From contig BCIM01000016.1 of NCBI GenBank assembly GCA_039545315.1, positions 186,001 to 250,000 of the forward strand: a stretch of DNA of 64,000 nucleotides. The letters are read 5' to 3'. Below are positions 11,846 to 22,335 of the stretch, piece after piece; position 1 is the first letter of the stretch, and each line of letters opens with the position of its first letter. Under the pieces are notes generated by a model. It made no database searches. It saw nothing but the letters and a program-made list of their open reading frames with translations, and was not told the DNA's origin. The position numbers and the translations under genes were made by a program. Source of the stretch: Kondoa malvinella (taxonomy: Eukaryota; Basidiomycota; Agaricostilbomycetes; Agaricostilbales; Kondoaceae).

Positions 11846-12977
11846 TCAAGGCAAGCTACGCTCAGCACAAAGAGTCTATCGAAAACAGATGAGACCAGAG
11901 CTAGAGGAGAGTGAGTCCAAGCTTACTTTCAGAATGGCCATTTCATGATCTTTGTAGCCCGACGTAACATAGATATGCAGACTTTTCAATGATGCCGGGA
12001 ATCGGGCGATCGAGAGACAGAGCCACGACGCCTCGAGATTGACATTCGATATAGACATAGCGCGCAAAAGAGGTGGAGGCTCGACCAAGCAGGTGTTTTC
12101 TCGCCAATGACACCGCAGCCGCGCTACTTCCAATCGCGGACAAGCCAGCAGGATGCTTCCAGGTAGATGCATGTCACCTATCGCAAGATTATGTGATGCA
12201 CTGATGATCTCGAGGAATTGGAGGTGCTGTCCGCGCGCCAGGAGAGTATCGTAAAAGACCTCCGCCGAGCATCTCTTCGCAGTAACGTATTTTGAGGCGA
12301 ATCAAAGGGTACGCCAGAGCCATCAGAAACCGATGTAGTTTTTCGTTTCCGAAGTTGACCAGACTGACAAGATCGAGCTGTTGAAGAGGCGCGGCGATGT
12401 AGTTTGGCGTGTAGAGCAAAGGAACGGACGAAAGTATATTGAGCCGGACAGGCTCTGCTTCTTCATCCGACTCGATTGCAAGTCGTCTCAGGTAGGAGTT
12501 TGCGCCAAGATAAGGGTATAGATCGCCGATTGTAGGCGGGGCCTATATTCCGTTGGCGCATTGTACGCAAGACAGACTAATGAGCGACATCGATGCTAAT
12601 CGTCGTAGCGTCGCTTCCATTTCTCTTTCGATTATTGGGAAACGGATGAGCTCTTTCAAGGATGGCAGAAGATAGATCAGATGTGTCGGAGCCCGGCAAT
12701 GCATAGTTCCGGATTCATTGAACTCGTCATGTAGCCCGCATTCCGAGAAGTCGAGGCTTATTGTGTGTCTGATGAGCTGGAGGTTGCTTTGGAGAAGGAG
12801 TAGTAATTGTGTGACGTTCTCTAAGCTGGCAAATTGGACATGACGGTATAGAGGTCCCTTTTTGACCAAAGAGGATACCAGTTGACAGACAGTAAGCGAG
12901 TGAAAGAGAGATGTTGTATCGAGCTCTTCCAAGATAGATATTAGAAGCTCCGAGGAGAGATCCAGCAAGCTGATCAT
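11846..12977 (-). pseudogene. F-box / leucine-rich protein gene with two reading-frame lesions
   Basis: Seen: from an ATG at 12977 the frame begins MISLLDLSSELLISILEEL, a typical fungal F-box start, followed by LFHSLTVCQLVSSLVKKGPLYRHV. The frame meets a TAG at 12543-12545 but stays open on the far side (LGANSYLRRLAIESDEEAE and beyond). Near an A4 run at about 12290 the leucine-rich sequence moves to another frame (VFYDTLLARGQHLQFLEI, then LACPRLEVARLRCHW). The 3' end may use a 51-nt intron to stop at 11846. Known: F-box proteins recruit substrates to SCF ubiquitin ligases; copies decay often. Alternatives are a 24-nt intron around the TAG or sequencing errors. Confidence 0.5.
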
Positions 12978-13148
12978 GCGTCGTTGCGGTGCGGATGCTG
13001 GCGAACTTGGGCTGCTCTTCTTCCTGCCATGCTGAGCGCCGTGAGCTGAATAGAAGTCAGTTTGCTGTCGGCTCGGCGCAAGCGAGTCAAGCTCACCTTG
13101 CTGTTCGCAAGTTGTTCGCACTTCAAACGAAGTCGATAGCCTGATCAA

Positions 13149-13956
13149 ACACCCTCTCTTCTGAACAGAGCGCCGTGATTGTCTTCGCTCAAATACTGAT
13201 CAATCGCCCTTTCTCTCGTGGTCCTGCTCAGCATTGCCCTCCAAGCAATTCCTACGCCCAGGTTCTAAACTTTCAAGTCAAATTGCTTCAGACGCTGTTC
13301 GCTCTGCCTGAAGGTTATGCGGCTCGCCAAGAACTGTGAGCGATAGGCGGCAAAGGCCTCAGCAGCGCGTTGGAAGCTCTGTCGACCTCGCAAAAGGACA
13401 AGCGGTATGCAAATTGTAAATTGCATTCATGTGAGTCCGGCTGCATGACTTGTTTGCATGCATCGCTCCAATTATACAGCGTGACAAAGCAAGCTGTCGC
13501 TCAGCTCGATGTACCTGTGAAGGATGCGCGCAGGAAGAAAGGGAAGGTACAGCGGCAGAATTGACAGTGACCGGTCAGTCAGGACTAGTCAGTCTAGATT
13601 TGGCGCGAGATCAGTAAGTCTGCGCGAAGCTCTTGTGGTTGCGCTTATACTCTTTAGTAGCATGCTGATCTGCCTCAAGATTGGCCCAGAGATCAAGGAC
13701 AACGTCCCGAGGCTTATGCGACACTATTATCTCGAGTGAAAGCAGCTGGGAGCAAGCGTGATGCCGTACAAGCTCAGAAAGTCCAATGCAAGTCATTATG
13801 CTGCTGCTAAATTTCCACACCCCTCTTCCGGCGAAATGAAGCGAAGCGGTGCAGAGAGGCAGTGACCTACCTCGTCTTTACTTTGGCTGAATCCCTCTCA
13901 GCTTGCTCTTGACGTCCTCTATCTTCTTTACACTTTATAGTCGGCTTCTTGGCATT
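13149..13956. other. Intergenic with promoter of the second Met-Gly-Ala gene
   Basis: This holds the 5' side of the F-box gene and the upstream region of the gene at 13957, including the stretch at 13855-13913 that resembles 10831-10884. A 71-codon frame at 13524-13739 has a hydrophobic segment (ALVVALILFSSMLICL), but nothing else supports it as a gene. Confidence 0.4.
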
Positions 13957-14601
13957 ATGGGCGCCTCACATTCAAATGCAAGAACAAACCATGCAACTAC
14001 TGGCGGAAAGCATGGAAAGCCGGCTCGAAGACCTGCAGGAAATACTGACCGGGGATCTAATTCTCGCTCGCATATTCCTGCTCATCAGCACGCCAAATCG
14101 TTGATGCAGGCGAATCATCATCAGCAAGGTCATGCCCAGGCTGGACCTGGACGATCTTCTGTCGCTGGGACCTCGTATCAAAGGCCTTCAGGCGTACGGA
14201 AAAGTCGCAAGAATCATCCCTTGGTCAAGAGACTAGCCAAAGGAGCAATTCACGTAGCGAGTAATACTAGCGTCTCTACTTCAGAAGGCGATGCTGGCCA
14301 GCCATTGACGGTACAAATTGTCTACAGGCCCTTCGATATGGGTGTGTCGGTTCCCTTGCGCAACGGTTCCGACCCCGGTTGCATTCCATATGAGGTTCGA
14401 CTGTCCAGAGCAGCTCATCAACATGATCGAGCAAGCGAGCAGCGCGCTCAGGCTGTAAGTTCTCTCTACCTTGGCTCTGACAGAGTGCTGATGCATCACA
14501 CTAGATTTACTGACCGGGCGAGCATCATCCAAGAAGTCGCCCATAGCTTAGGGCTTTTGCATGGCTTCCAGCCTATTGCAAGAGATTGGGTTTATGTTTG
14601 A
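13957..14601 (+). CDS. Small Met-Gly-Ala protein B, function unknown
   Basis: Seen: an open frame of 214 codons starting MGASHSNARTNHATTGG, again with Gly at position 2 and Ser at 6, compatible with N-myristoylation. The first ~110 residues are basic and rich in His, Gln and Ser (QANHHQQGHAQAGPG). The second half looks folded (VQIVYRPFDMGVSVPLRNG, IQEVAHSLGLLHGF). A candidate donor GTAAGT near 14456 with acceptors downstream would give a shorter end, so the C-terminus is uncertain. No family recognised. Orientation, start and upstream sequence match gene A at 10907, with the F-box gene between them. Confidence 0.5.
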   Translation: MGASHSNARTNHATTGGKHGKPARRPAGNTDRGSNSRSHIPAHQHAKSLMQANHHQQGHAQAGPGRSSVAGTSYQRPSGVRKSRKNHPLVKRLAKGAIHVASNTSVSTSEGDAGQPLTVQIVYRPFDMGVSVPLRNGSDPGCIPYEVRLSRAAHQHDRASEQRAQAVSSLYLGSDRVLMHHTRFTDRASIIQEVAHSLGLLHGFQPIARDWVYV

Positions 14602-14776
14602 CTGTTCGCATTGCATTCTTGTACCTCTTTACCTTGCCTGTTCCATAATCCCAGCCATTTGATATAGCGTTTGCATCACTGCTAGAGAAATTTGAGAAAC
14701 TTTCCTGACCTTCAACAGTGTCCTATTTGAGTGATATCAGCTATACCTAGCCTTCAGCATACCCTCTCGAGCCCAC

Positions 14777-16182
14777 ATGGGACGCACAAAAGGCTCAGCA
14801 GGCAAAACTCAAAGCGTCAAGCAAAATGTCGAAGCTGGAACTGCAGCAGCACCTTCATACACGGCAACGGACGTGTTGAACAAAGCGAATGAGCTTATAG
14901 GCACTGTTCAATTCGACTTGGCCCATCAATTCTGTGTGCGAGCCTTGGAATTGGAGCCTGATAACGCTTCTGCACTGGAAACGATTGCTGCCGTCGAACT
15001 CGAACTAGGCGACACTGAGTCAGCTAAAGAGGTGAGTAGAGCCAAGACAATCTTATTGTCAGCTGATCATGTTGTATTCAGCACCTCTTGCGAGCAGTAG
15101 AGTTGACAAAAGATACTCGACCATCTGCATCTGCGCATCTATATCTCGCTCAGCTATCAGATCCTCATGAATCCCTACAATACTCGAATGCTGCTATAGC
15201 TATACTAAAAAGCCGATTAGAGGGCTTGTCGAAAGCAGCTGCGAATGGCATGAGCAACGGGAAAGAAAAAGAATGGTCTGAAGAAGAGACGGAAATAAGG
15301 AGGAGTGCCAGTCGAGCACTAGTAGGCATGACAGAGCTCTATTTAACGGATCTTTGGTAAGCATTGTCGTACAACATGGGTGTCGAGCTCAAATTGTGTG
15401 CACCATGTTCACAGCTTCGAAGAAGACGCCGAAGCCAAATGCGAAGAACTGCTTCAATCAGCTATACAGTTCGATCCTACAGATCCCGAAGTATACCAGA
15501 CGATGGCTTCCGTCCGACTGAGTCAAGAGCGGGACGAAGACGCTGTTCAGGCATTGGACAAGTCTTGGAGCATATGGCGAGCTGCTGAACCAGGTCAGTC
15601 TCCTCTTTCCTTCCCTCTGATTTGTCGCTGATAGAAACATCAGGATCCTCTGCTATTCCACCTTTCGCCTCACGAACAGCTTTAGCGAAACTCTTTGTCG
15701 AAACATATCAATACCTCTCTGCACTCGAGATTCTCATTACATTGGAATACGAAGACGATACAGATATCCAAGTACAATATCTGCTAGGCTTGACATGGTA
15801 CTGCTTAGCGGAACAAAGATATCACGGGACGAGTCCGCCTGGTGGTGATGGACCCGGGTTGAATGAGACTGCTGAAGAAAGTGGGATTGAGGCTAGAGAT
15901 TACTTTGAAAATTGTCTCAAAGTAAGGCCTGTGTGCTGCGATTCGGCTATATTTGCTGATTCTTGGTACTTTGGTTTACAGCTACAAGCGAAACAAGAGG
16001 ATGAAGATGAAGCGGATCAGGCTATGATTCAGCATGTACTGGAAATGCGTTCGACTTTGTTCAAAGCAGGCGTGCCGGAAACACCAGCGGATGATGAAGC
16101 TGGTTCAATAAATGGCGATGCTGGTGATGGTTGGGAAGATGCAAGTGATGACGAGACGAAGGACGTAGAGATGGCTACATGA
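14777..16182 (+). CDS. ACL4: TPR assembly chaperone of ribosomal protein uL4 (Acl4-like)
   Basis: Seen: exons 14777-15031, 15082-15356, 15415-15593, 15644-15921 and 15982-16182 give 395 residues. TPR helices run along the protein: VLNKANELIGTVQFDLAHQF, ALELEPDNASALETIAAVEL, HLLRAVELTKDTRPSASAHL, AIQFDPTDPEVYQTMASVRL, and LEILITLEYEDDTDIQVQYL. The C-terminus is strongly acidic (GWEDASDDETKDVEMAT). Known: yeast Acl4 and its relatives bind newly made Rpl4 (uL4) and escort it to pre-60S particles; TPR superhelix plus acidic tail is their layout. The intron at 15922-15981 is 60 nt without a stop, so a plain ORF reads straight through it. Confidence 0.8.
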
Positions 16183-16435
16183 TTATGCTATGCAATTTCA
16201 ATACACTTTCACTGCTTTCCCTACACTGCTACACCGCTTCAATACATGGCTTTCGCAGTTTGGGACCTTTTCGACAAAACAGCACAATGTGTCAGTAGTG
16301 ATTCATAGCCTGACAATAGTATACAACAGCATGGACAAGCAAGTAGTCGGACATGAACAATCAAGACAAGTAATGCACCTTCCTGCTAGGACGTCCATTG
16401 GCTGAAGATGCTTCAATTGTTCTTCCATGCAGCAG

Positions 16436-17189
16436 CTACTGCTTGATCAGCTTGGATCGCGTATCGCGCAGAATCACATACCAACAACAGAGTCCCGAGC
16501 AGCAGCTCAACCAAGACCCACACGCAGTCGGCTCATTCGGATCATAAGGTCGCTGCTGCTGTATAGGCTTCTCATCCATAGACGCATAATTCTGAGCCTG
16601 TTGCATCTGAGGTGTCCTCTGAACCGGAATCTCTCTTCTCGCTCGGGCAGCTGGAGCAGGTACAGGCGTTTGAGGCTCGTAACCTTCCGATCCTACTGGA
16701 TAGCTGTAATCTCGTAGGTCTGGAACGGGAGGTTGATTCTGTCGGGCGGCCTGAAGAATAAGAATCAGGCTTCGCAGATGTCATCTTCGATAGCTTTCAC
16801 TTACTCGACGTTGCTCGAATTCCTTCGCTGGATCCCATCTTGGCGTCTCTTGTGGTGCAGTCTGCTGTTGTGGGACAGGTTGTTGCTGTTGAGGTATTGG
16901 TGTAGCTGTTCCCTGAACGGCTGCTTGTGCTTTCTGTTGCTGCAACTGAGATTGAAGCTCCGCACTGCAACATCATCAGAGACGCCTTGCGAAGTAGAAG
17001 GAACACGCACTAGTATTGCGCTCTGGCTCGGATCTGCGCATCGGTCTGTGGCTGGGTCGACTGAGCGTTGCTGGCTTTCAGGGCTGCTTCGTAGTACTGC
17101 TCTAGCTGTGCTCGAGACCAAGCCGGTTGAGCAGGTGCTGCAGCGGTACGAGCAGCGGGCGGCTCGCTAGGTTCGGGATAGCGAGACAT
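16436..17189 (-). CDS. Gln-rich protein with cysteine-rich C-terminus, unknown
   Basis: Seen: exons 17011-17189, 16805-16964 and 16436-16750 give 217 residues starting MSRYPEPSEPPAARTAAAP. The middle is Gln/Pro-rich (LQSQLQQQKAQAAVQ, IPQQQQPVPQQQ), then QRPYDPNEPTACG and a cysteine cluster SWLSCCSGLCCWYVIL close to the end. Stop at 16436 if the last exon is unspliced; a possible 43-nt intron inside it would instead add a second Cys-rich stretch. The cluster could be palmitoylated or form a short membrane-associated segment (inference). No family recognised. Convergent with the Acl4-like gene; divergent from the gene at 17940. Confidence 0.55.
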
Positions 17190-17939
17190 TGAGCACAGAT
17201 AAGAGAAAGAGAAATAGAAGGTCCGAACATGAGCACCGAGAAGAGCACTGCCTTTGTTCTTTCATTTCTAGTGAACAGTACAGATGTTTTGGGCACACAA
17301 GACGTGACAGCATTCCCCCGATTCAGAGAAGATGGATGCAGCTGCTATCGAGCAGCGAGACCAAAGGAAGCAAAAATTCGACATGGTGTCTGGGCGCAAG
17401 AAGCCAATCACGGTACTTTGGCAGCTTGCCGTACTTTTGGGCGGCCTGCAACACAGACCAGGCATTGCATCAAGACCACCGAGACAGGACAAGCTCGTTT
17501 TGTGCAGTTGTGCAAGAAAAGGAAGACTTCCACCAAAGTTGCAAGACCTTGCAGGATGAAGAGCCGGTTGGCGCAACGCTTCATGAATCGCAACGCAGCT
17601 CAATGAGAACATCATTACCACTGCGCAAAATCCACGTCGGCACAACTCTCTCACTCGCGATGCATGGCCCTATCGCGACCATTTCAAGCCGTGTGCTTAA
17701 TTGAGAGGAATGCAAACGACTCGACGAAAGATCAAAAGCCGACGAAAGGAGCCAGGCACATGGCAAAGACATCCAAGACCGGAATTTGAAAAGCAAGGCA
17801 TGTGAAAGTCGATCCTATTTCATCTGAGCTCGCGGAGTCTCCGCTTCTTCTTCTATTCCATCCACTTGTCCAGCTCTTTGGCTCTCTTTGCGCATCCCAC
17901 ATCGAACGGTCCACTTCCTACATAACAATCTCTGTCAAA
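17190..17939. other. Divergent intergenic region
   Basis: This carries the promoters of the Gln-rich gene (reverse) and the six-exon unknown gene (forward). Overlapping frames at 17230-17704 (for example MDAAAIEQRDQRKQKF from 17332) are open for 75-171 codons. They show no known motif, and no splice model improved them. Left unannotated. Confidence 0.4.
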
Positions 17940-18991
17940 ATGGTCTCTGGTCCTTTCCTTTGCTTCAACGAGATCAAGTTCGAAGACGTCCCAGAAGCTG
18001 GCACGCCTGAATTCAATGCCTTGTCAGTAGCTCGAGTATACATATTGAACAATGAAGCTGATATTGCACTGCGTAGCATCGAAGAGGTGCAGAAAGAAGG
18101 CAATGCCCTGCTTGAAGGCACCGAAGACGAGAAGAAGCACGCTGATTGGGACGTGAGCAAGTCTCAAGAGAATGGTACGGTCGCTTGCAAGACCAGAAAG
18201 GCACGCAAGAACCTTGACAACGGCTTGAAATGGCGTATGTCTACTTCCAATCAAAGGCTCATATACTGAACTACATACACAGACTGCAGAACCGGTTACT
18301 TTGATGCTCCTGCATACGAGGTCTTTGAGCAATACCTGCTGATGGAACGATTGGAGGAAATCAAGAACTACATGTCTTCCATGAGAGACCTCAGCTTGCT
18401 CAAGACCTGGGGCGATAACAGAGAGGCTACTGCCTTCTACACTACTGTAGCACTGCCTATCGGTGTGAGTGTGATCCCTCTCCAGCTTGACCAAAATCTC
18501 ATATGTCGTTCAGGCTGACCGAGAGTTTGCTGGATTGGCGGTCAACATCAAACACGAAGGACAGAAGCGATTCACCATCTACACTGTACCTCTCAAGACG
18601 GAGGAAACTTCCGGGGGTGTGAAGGGCCTGGTGAGTTATTTCTACGTTAGTGCGAACCCATGCTCATGCTCTATACCAGTACTCTGCCGTCGAGGATGTT
18701 CGCGAGGTCGAACGCAATGGCAAGACTGTTGTTCAATGGAGGTCCGTATATGTTCACCCTAGCAGGCATTGTGCTTATTGGCCAATCCTTGTAAAGGAAA
18801 ATCGCAATCTCTGCACCAAGAGGATCTATCCCTCAGTTCATGTCAGAAGGCAAGGTCGAACCAACTATCTCAAAGGGTGAGCGCAAGTCATTTGATGCTT
18901 TGGACGTTGCTGATTTTACAATGCAGACATTACCGACTTTGTCAGCTACCTCAAGGGCAAGGACATTACTACTTCGGTCATCTCTGTCTAA
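17940..18991 (+). CDS. Six-exon gene of unknown function
   Basis: Seen: exons 17940-18234, 18283-18464, 18514-18630, 18680-18741, 18797-18876 and 18927-18991 join perfectly into 266 residues, starting MVSGPFLCFNEIKFEDVPEAG and ending DITTSVISV. The first part is helical and charged (VYILNNEADIALRSIEEVQ). The middle has EVFEQYLLMERLEEIKNYM. The last third looks like a beta-rich fold (FAGLAVNIKHEGQKRFTIY, VEDVREVERNGKTVVQWRK). No signal peptide, membrane helix or catalytic motif. I do not recognise the family; regular exon phases and protein-like composition argue that it is real. Likely cytosolic. Confidence 0.7.
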
Positions 18992-19288
18992 GTGCATCTG
19001 GTTTCGCCCTAGGGACACTTCTGGTGTATTTGTACTCATCTGTTCGAAATGCAAATTCGTGTTGGCAAATTGACAGATTGGATTTGTGACTTCCGATGGC
19101 ATCAGCTAAGCAAGCCGTTTAACAATAATAAGCATTGGATACTCCTCAAGCCGAGAATGAGAACTCTGTAATAAGATATTTGACACGGCGATACAAGCCA
19201 ATGTTTGCAACTGATAACAGCTAATACAATTCGAAAGGTACTATGCGAAACCACAACCGATCCTTCATCCATTCAGACTGTCGATAGA

Positions 19289-20200
19289 TCAGAGGGCGGG
19301 GAACTGACCGCGAACGGCTCCTGGAACGGCTCCAGAGGTGTGGGTGTCAGTGTTGAAGGCAGATGGGTTCTATATGGTATAGTATCAGATGCATGTCCCT
19401 AAAACGTAAGTAGAAGTAAACTGACTGATTCAATCATGGCAACGGTGAAACCAGATCCAGTGTCTGGGGCGGAGCCGTCAACTGGGATACCAGTGCGGAA
19501 AGGACCGAACAAGCAGCCGCGGGAGACGAGGCTTCCGTCAGCCTGGTATTGAGGGTCTGCAAAACAAAGGTAAGTGATTGACCTATAACGGAGAGAATGG
19601 TCTTACTGGGGAAGGCAATACGAGGAGGACCAGATCGGCCAGCGGCAGACTCGTGGATATGGGTAGCAGTAGCAGCGGCAGATTGGTAGGTCAATTCACC
19701 AGGGGGAGGGAAGTTGAAGAGTTCAATGTCGTAGCAGATGAAGTTGTCGACAGAGTTGATACCGTATTGGAATCGGCCAGAAGCGCCTGCTAGACCGCCG
19801 GTGGGGTTCTACACACGATTTGATCAGACCCAAAGCAAATTGGACGTGTGCAAAGGATGACTTACGTTCATGCCATCAACGACTTGCTCTGGAACTGCAG
19901 TCACGTCGTAGGTGGAAGTGAAGACGAGGGAAGGAGGGAAAGGTCCGTTTTCGTTGTCGTCACCTTCAGTTGGTGGGGAAGGCGATTGACGAGCGCGAAG
20001 AGAGTGCTCAGTCTTGGATGGAGCCTTGGGAGGGCTGTGCGAAGAATCGTCAAGAAAGGTCTGTTAACTAATGGTGCAATGACTTACAGACCACGAGCGA
20101 AACGGAGAGCGTTGGTCTCCTTGTCGGCAGCTGGAAGGGGAGCAGCAGAGACGAGAGAAGCGGCGAAGAGTGCCAAAGCGACCTTGTTGATGGAAAGCAT
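19289..20200 (-). CDS. Secreted CHRD-domain protein
   Basis: Seen: exons 20088-20200, 19866-20034, 19607-19808, 19426-19556 and 19289-19369 give 231 residues. The N-terminus MLSINKVALALFAASLVSA is a clear signal peptide. Then come a basic/Pro linker and a CHRD-like core: TSTYDVTAVPEQVVDGMNN, GGLAGASGRFQYGINSVDNF, ICYDIELFNFPPPG, ATATHIHESAAGRSGPPRI, GCLFGPFRTGIPVDG, TGSGFTVAMIE, NPSAFNTDTHTSGAVPGAV. Known: CHRD domains are found in chordin and in bacterial and fungal secreted proteins; function in fungi is unclear. The terminal exon was placed by the NPSAFN...HT motif after a 56-nt intron. Confidence 0.85.
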
Positions 20201-21045
20201 GTTGTTAAAGTTGGGTGTTCTGTAAAGACTGGAAGGGTGGAAAAGAGTGTAAGTGTTGATAACCGTTAAGAGAAGTTGAGCTGAATGAGAGAGAAGGAGA
20301 AAGAGAGTAAATCAACGCCTTTTGTACGAGTACCAAGCCTTTCAAAACAAACCCAAGAGATCGATAAGACGCGCTATAGAGGGGAATAACCTTTGTTCCA
20401 CGGGACAATCCAATTTTGTCGTTGGAGATTAGCGGGATCGAGAGCTCAAGAGAGTCTTGGCGTGCAGATCCTTTCCGAAACAACAATGACAGTCTTGTCA
20501 AGCAGCGGACACAGCGCACAGTAGAAAGATGTAGAGGCCGCGGAAGAGAGCCCACGCGCCTGTGCACATAGATATTGAAATATTCGTTCGAAGCAGAATC
20601 ATTTCAGATCTGCATAAGCGGGTCTTGTAGCCAGTCCAGACCTGCAGTATGAGTGCATGAAGGCACCGAAGCTGTTCGACCAATGATGTGAGCTGTTTGA
20701 GCCAACAGGGAAAAGCAAAGTACCCGCAAGCGAACTTTTGAATGTGTCATGAATGTATGCAGAGGCAAGGAAACAATTGGCACAGTATCGAGCTTCTGGG
20801 TATCCTTGTTCGGACAGCAGACAGCGAGCGAGAGGAAGGCTCAAGGCAGGACATTCGAACCATTCGAGTCGCCCTGGTCGAGATGAGCGATGTAGAGCTT
20901 AAAGTGGATGCTGTTACGTTTCCTCATCAAGCCTAGTTAGTACACACATGACACGCTGAGCAGCATAGGAGCAATGCAATGCAGTGCTTGACGTCTTCTC
21001 GAATTCGGTACGGCCTGATTGCGATGACCTTGAACAGCGGCTCGT
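20201..21045. other. Divergent intergenic region, nothing recognised
   Basis: Promoter region shared by the CHRD gene (reverse) and the histidine phosphatase (forward). Near the CHRD start the reverse strand is rich in CTCTTCTC/TTCTC tracts. No convincing coding series was found. Confidence 0.45.
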
Positions 21046-22335
21046 ATGCCCCTGATTGTCTCGATTGCCAGGCATGGAGGTACGTCTCGCTTGCCAAGGC
21101 AGGTATCTCTGCTGATCTTGTGAATAGAGAGTATCGATAATGCAGGTCTTCTGCTTTGGCGACTTCAATATCGTTTGATGACACTTTGAGTGTTCTCTAG
21201 GTCAAGTCGCTCTGGGCTGGGCACAAGGATGCTCCTCTGAGTAGACATGGCATGAACCAGGTCTGTCGCAATTGCATGGCGTTCGCTCTGCGCTGATGGC
21301 TATTACCAGGCAAAGGCCATCGGCAAGCACTTTCAGGAGATTTCGTTTGTGCGGATCTACTGCAGTGACCTCAAACGTGCAGTCAGTAGCTTTACCTGGT
21401 CGGTTTCCGCAGCTGATCGCCTTCAACAGCATTGGACAGCTCAGCAGATACACACGCATGCCTTGAACAAGGTAAGACGGTCGCTTTCGTGATGTACTGG
21501 CATGTTGCTCATGTGTACTAAAGGCACCAGGATCCTTACCTGCTCCTATCGTAAGTGTAAAGACCTGACAAGTCATTCTGTCCTCATGCAACTACAGGTT
21601 GATCCGTTGGTACGTGAGCAATTCTTCGGCAAAGCAGGTGGGTACCTCATAAACATATCCGACAAGCTGCTGACACGACCTTAGAGGGCTCGTCATGGAC
21701 GACCGGAGTATGTCCATTATCTAGACGAGAATCGCGCTCACCTTGTTGTCTAGGCGCATTCTCACTCTGGCTGGCCGCAAGTAAGTACGCAGCTACTGAT
21801 ATATACTCGGTCTGATCCACGCGGCACAGGATGAGAAGCGAAAGTTTCGCTTTGAAGAAGGCGAAAACCTAGAGTGAGTTGACTGAAGTAGCACCCTACA
21901 TGTCACTGATGCCTAGAACAGGGACGTAGCAAAACGTGCAGATGAATTTGTCAACAGAGTCATCAAGCCTTGGCTGCTCATAGTATGCTCTCACCTCACG
22001 CTTCAACGCTTGGCTGATGTACCTTTAGTCAAGCATGCCTGAATATACCAAGCCTCCTCATATATGTATAGTAGCTCACGGCATCGTATGTTCTTCCTTC
22101 CGTGTCCCACACCTACTCACTGTTCAAACAGACGATTTCAGAACTAGTCCGCTCTATCCTGCTTCTGAACCCACAGCAAGACCCTTCCGCAACCCGTCTA
22201 GGCAGTCTATCGAACACAGGCTTTCATCGTCAGCAGCTGTACGCAACCAGAGGAAAAGGGAACTCGCATGAAGAATTGTTCTTGTTGCTGTGTGTGGGGC
22301 ATTTGAGCAGCTCGTTCGCAGTCAAGACTACCTGA
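21046..22335 (+). CDS. Histidine phosphatase (phosphoglycerate mutase-like), 13 exons
   Basis: Seen: exons 21046-21079, 21128-21141, 21201-21260, 21310-21381, 21430-21471, 21524-21550, 21598-21637, 21685-21707, 21754-21780, 21830-21873, 21922-21982, 22029-22085 and 22132-22335 sum to 234 residues. The phosphohistidine motif ARHGES comes at the start, then DN, LWAGHKDAPLSRHGMNQ, IYCSDLKRA, FRFEEGENLEDVAKRADEF, and the second catalytic His in ICIVAHGI followed by TISELVRSIL. Intron 2 must start with GC (21142) for the frame to continue. Known: such enzymes dephosphorylate small metabolites or proteins; substrate unknown here. The tail after LSNTGFHRQQL is not family-like, so the 3' end may be longer or spliced. 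Confidence 0.82.

Noticed and set aside
12189..12545. Treating the downstream F-box pieces as separate small genes
   Set aside because: They continue the same leucine-rich protein in order and orientation, so a single damaged gene is simpler.
12543..12566. A 24-nt intron as the certain cause of the F-box TAG
   Set aside because: It keeps frame, but it is about half the size of every other intron here, so it is listed only as an alternative.
13524..13739. Small frame with a hydrophobic helix (ALVVALILFSSMLI)
   Set aside because: Only 71 codons, no upstream or neighbouring support, and it lies in the promoter side of another gene.
17230..17704. Forward frames of 75-171 codons between divergent genes
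   Set aside because: Tried splicing at GTACTT...ACCAG and neighbouring sites; no recognisable protein resulted and the frames overlap each other.
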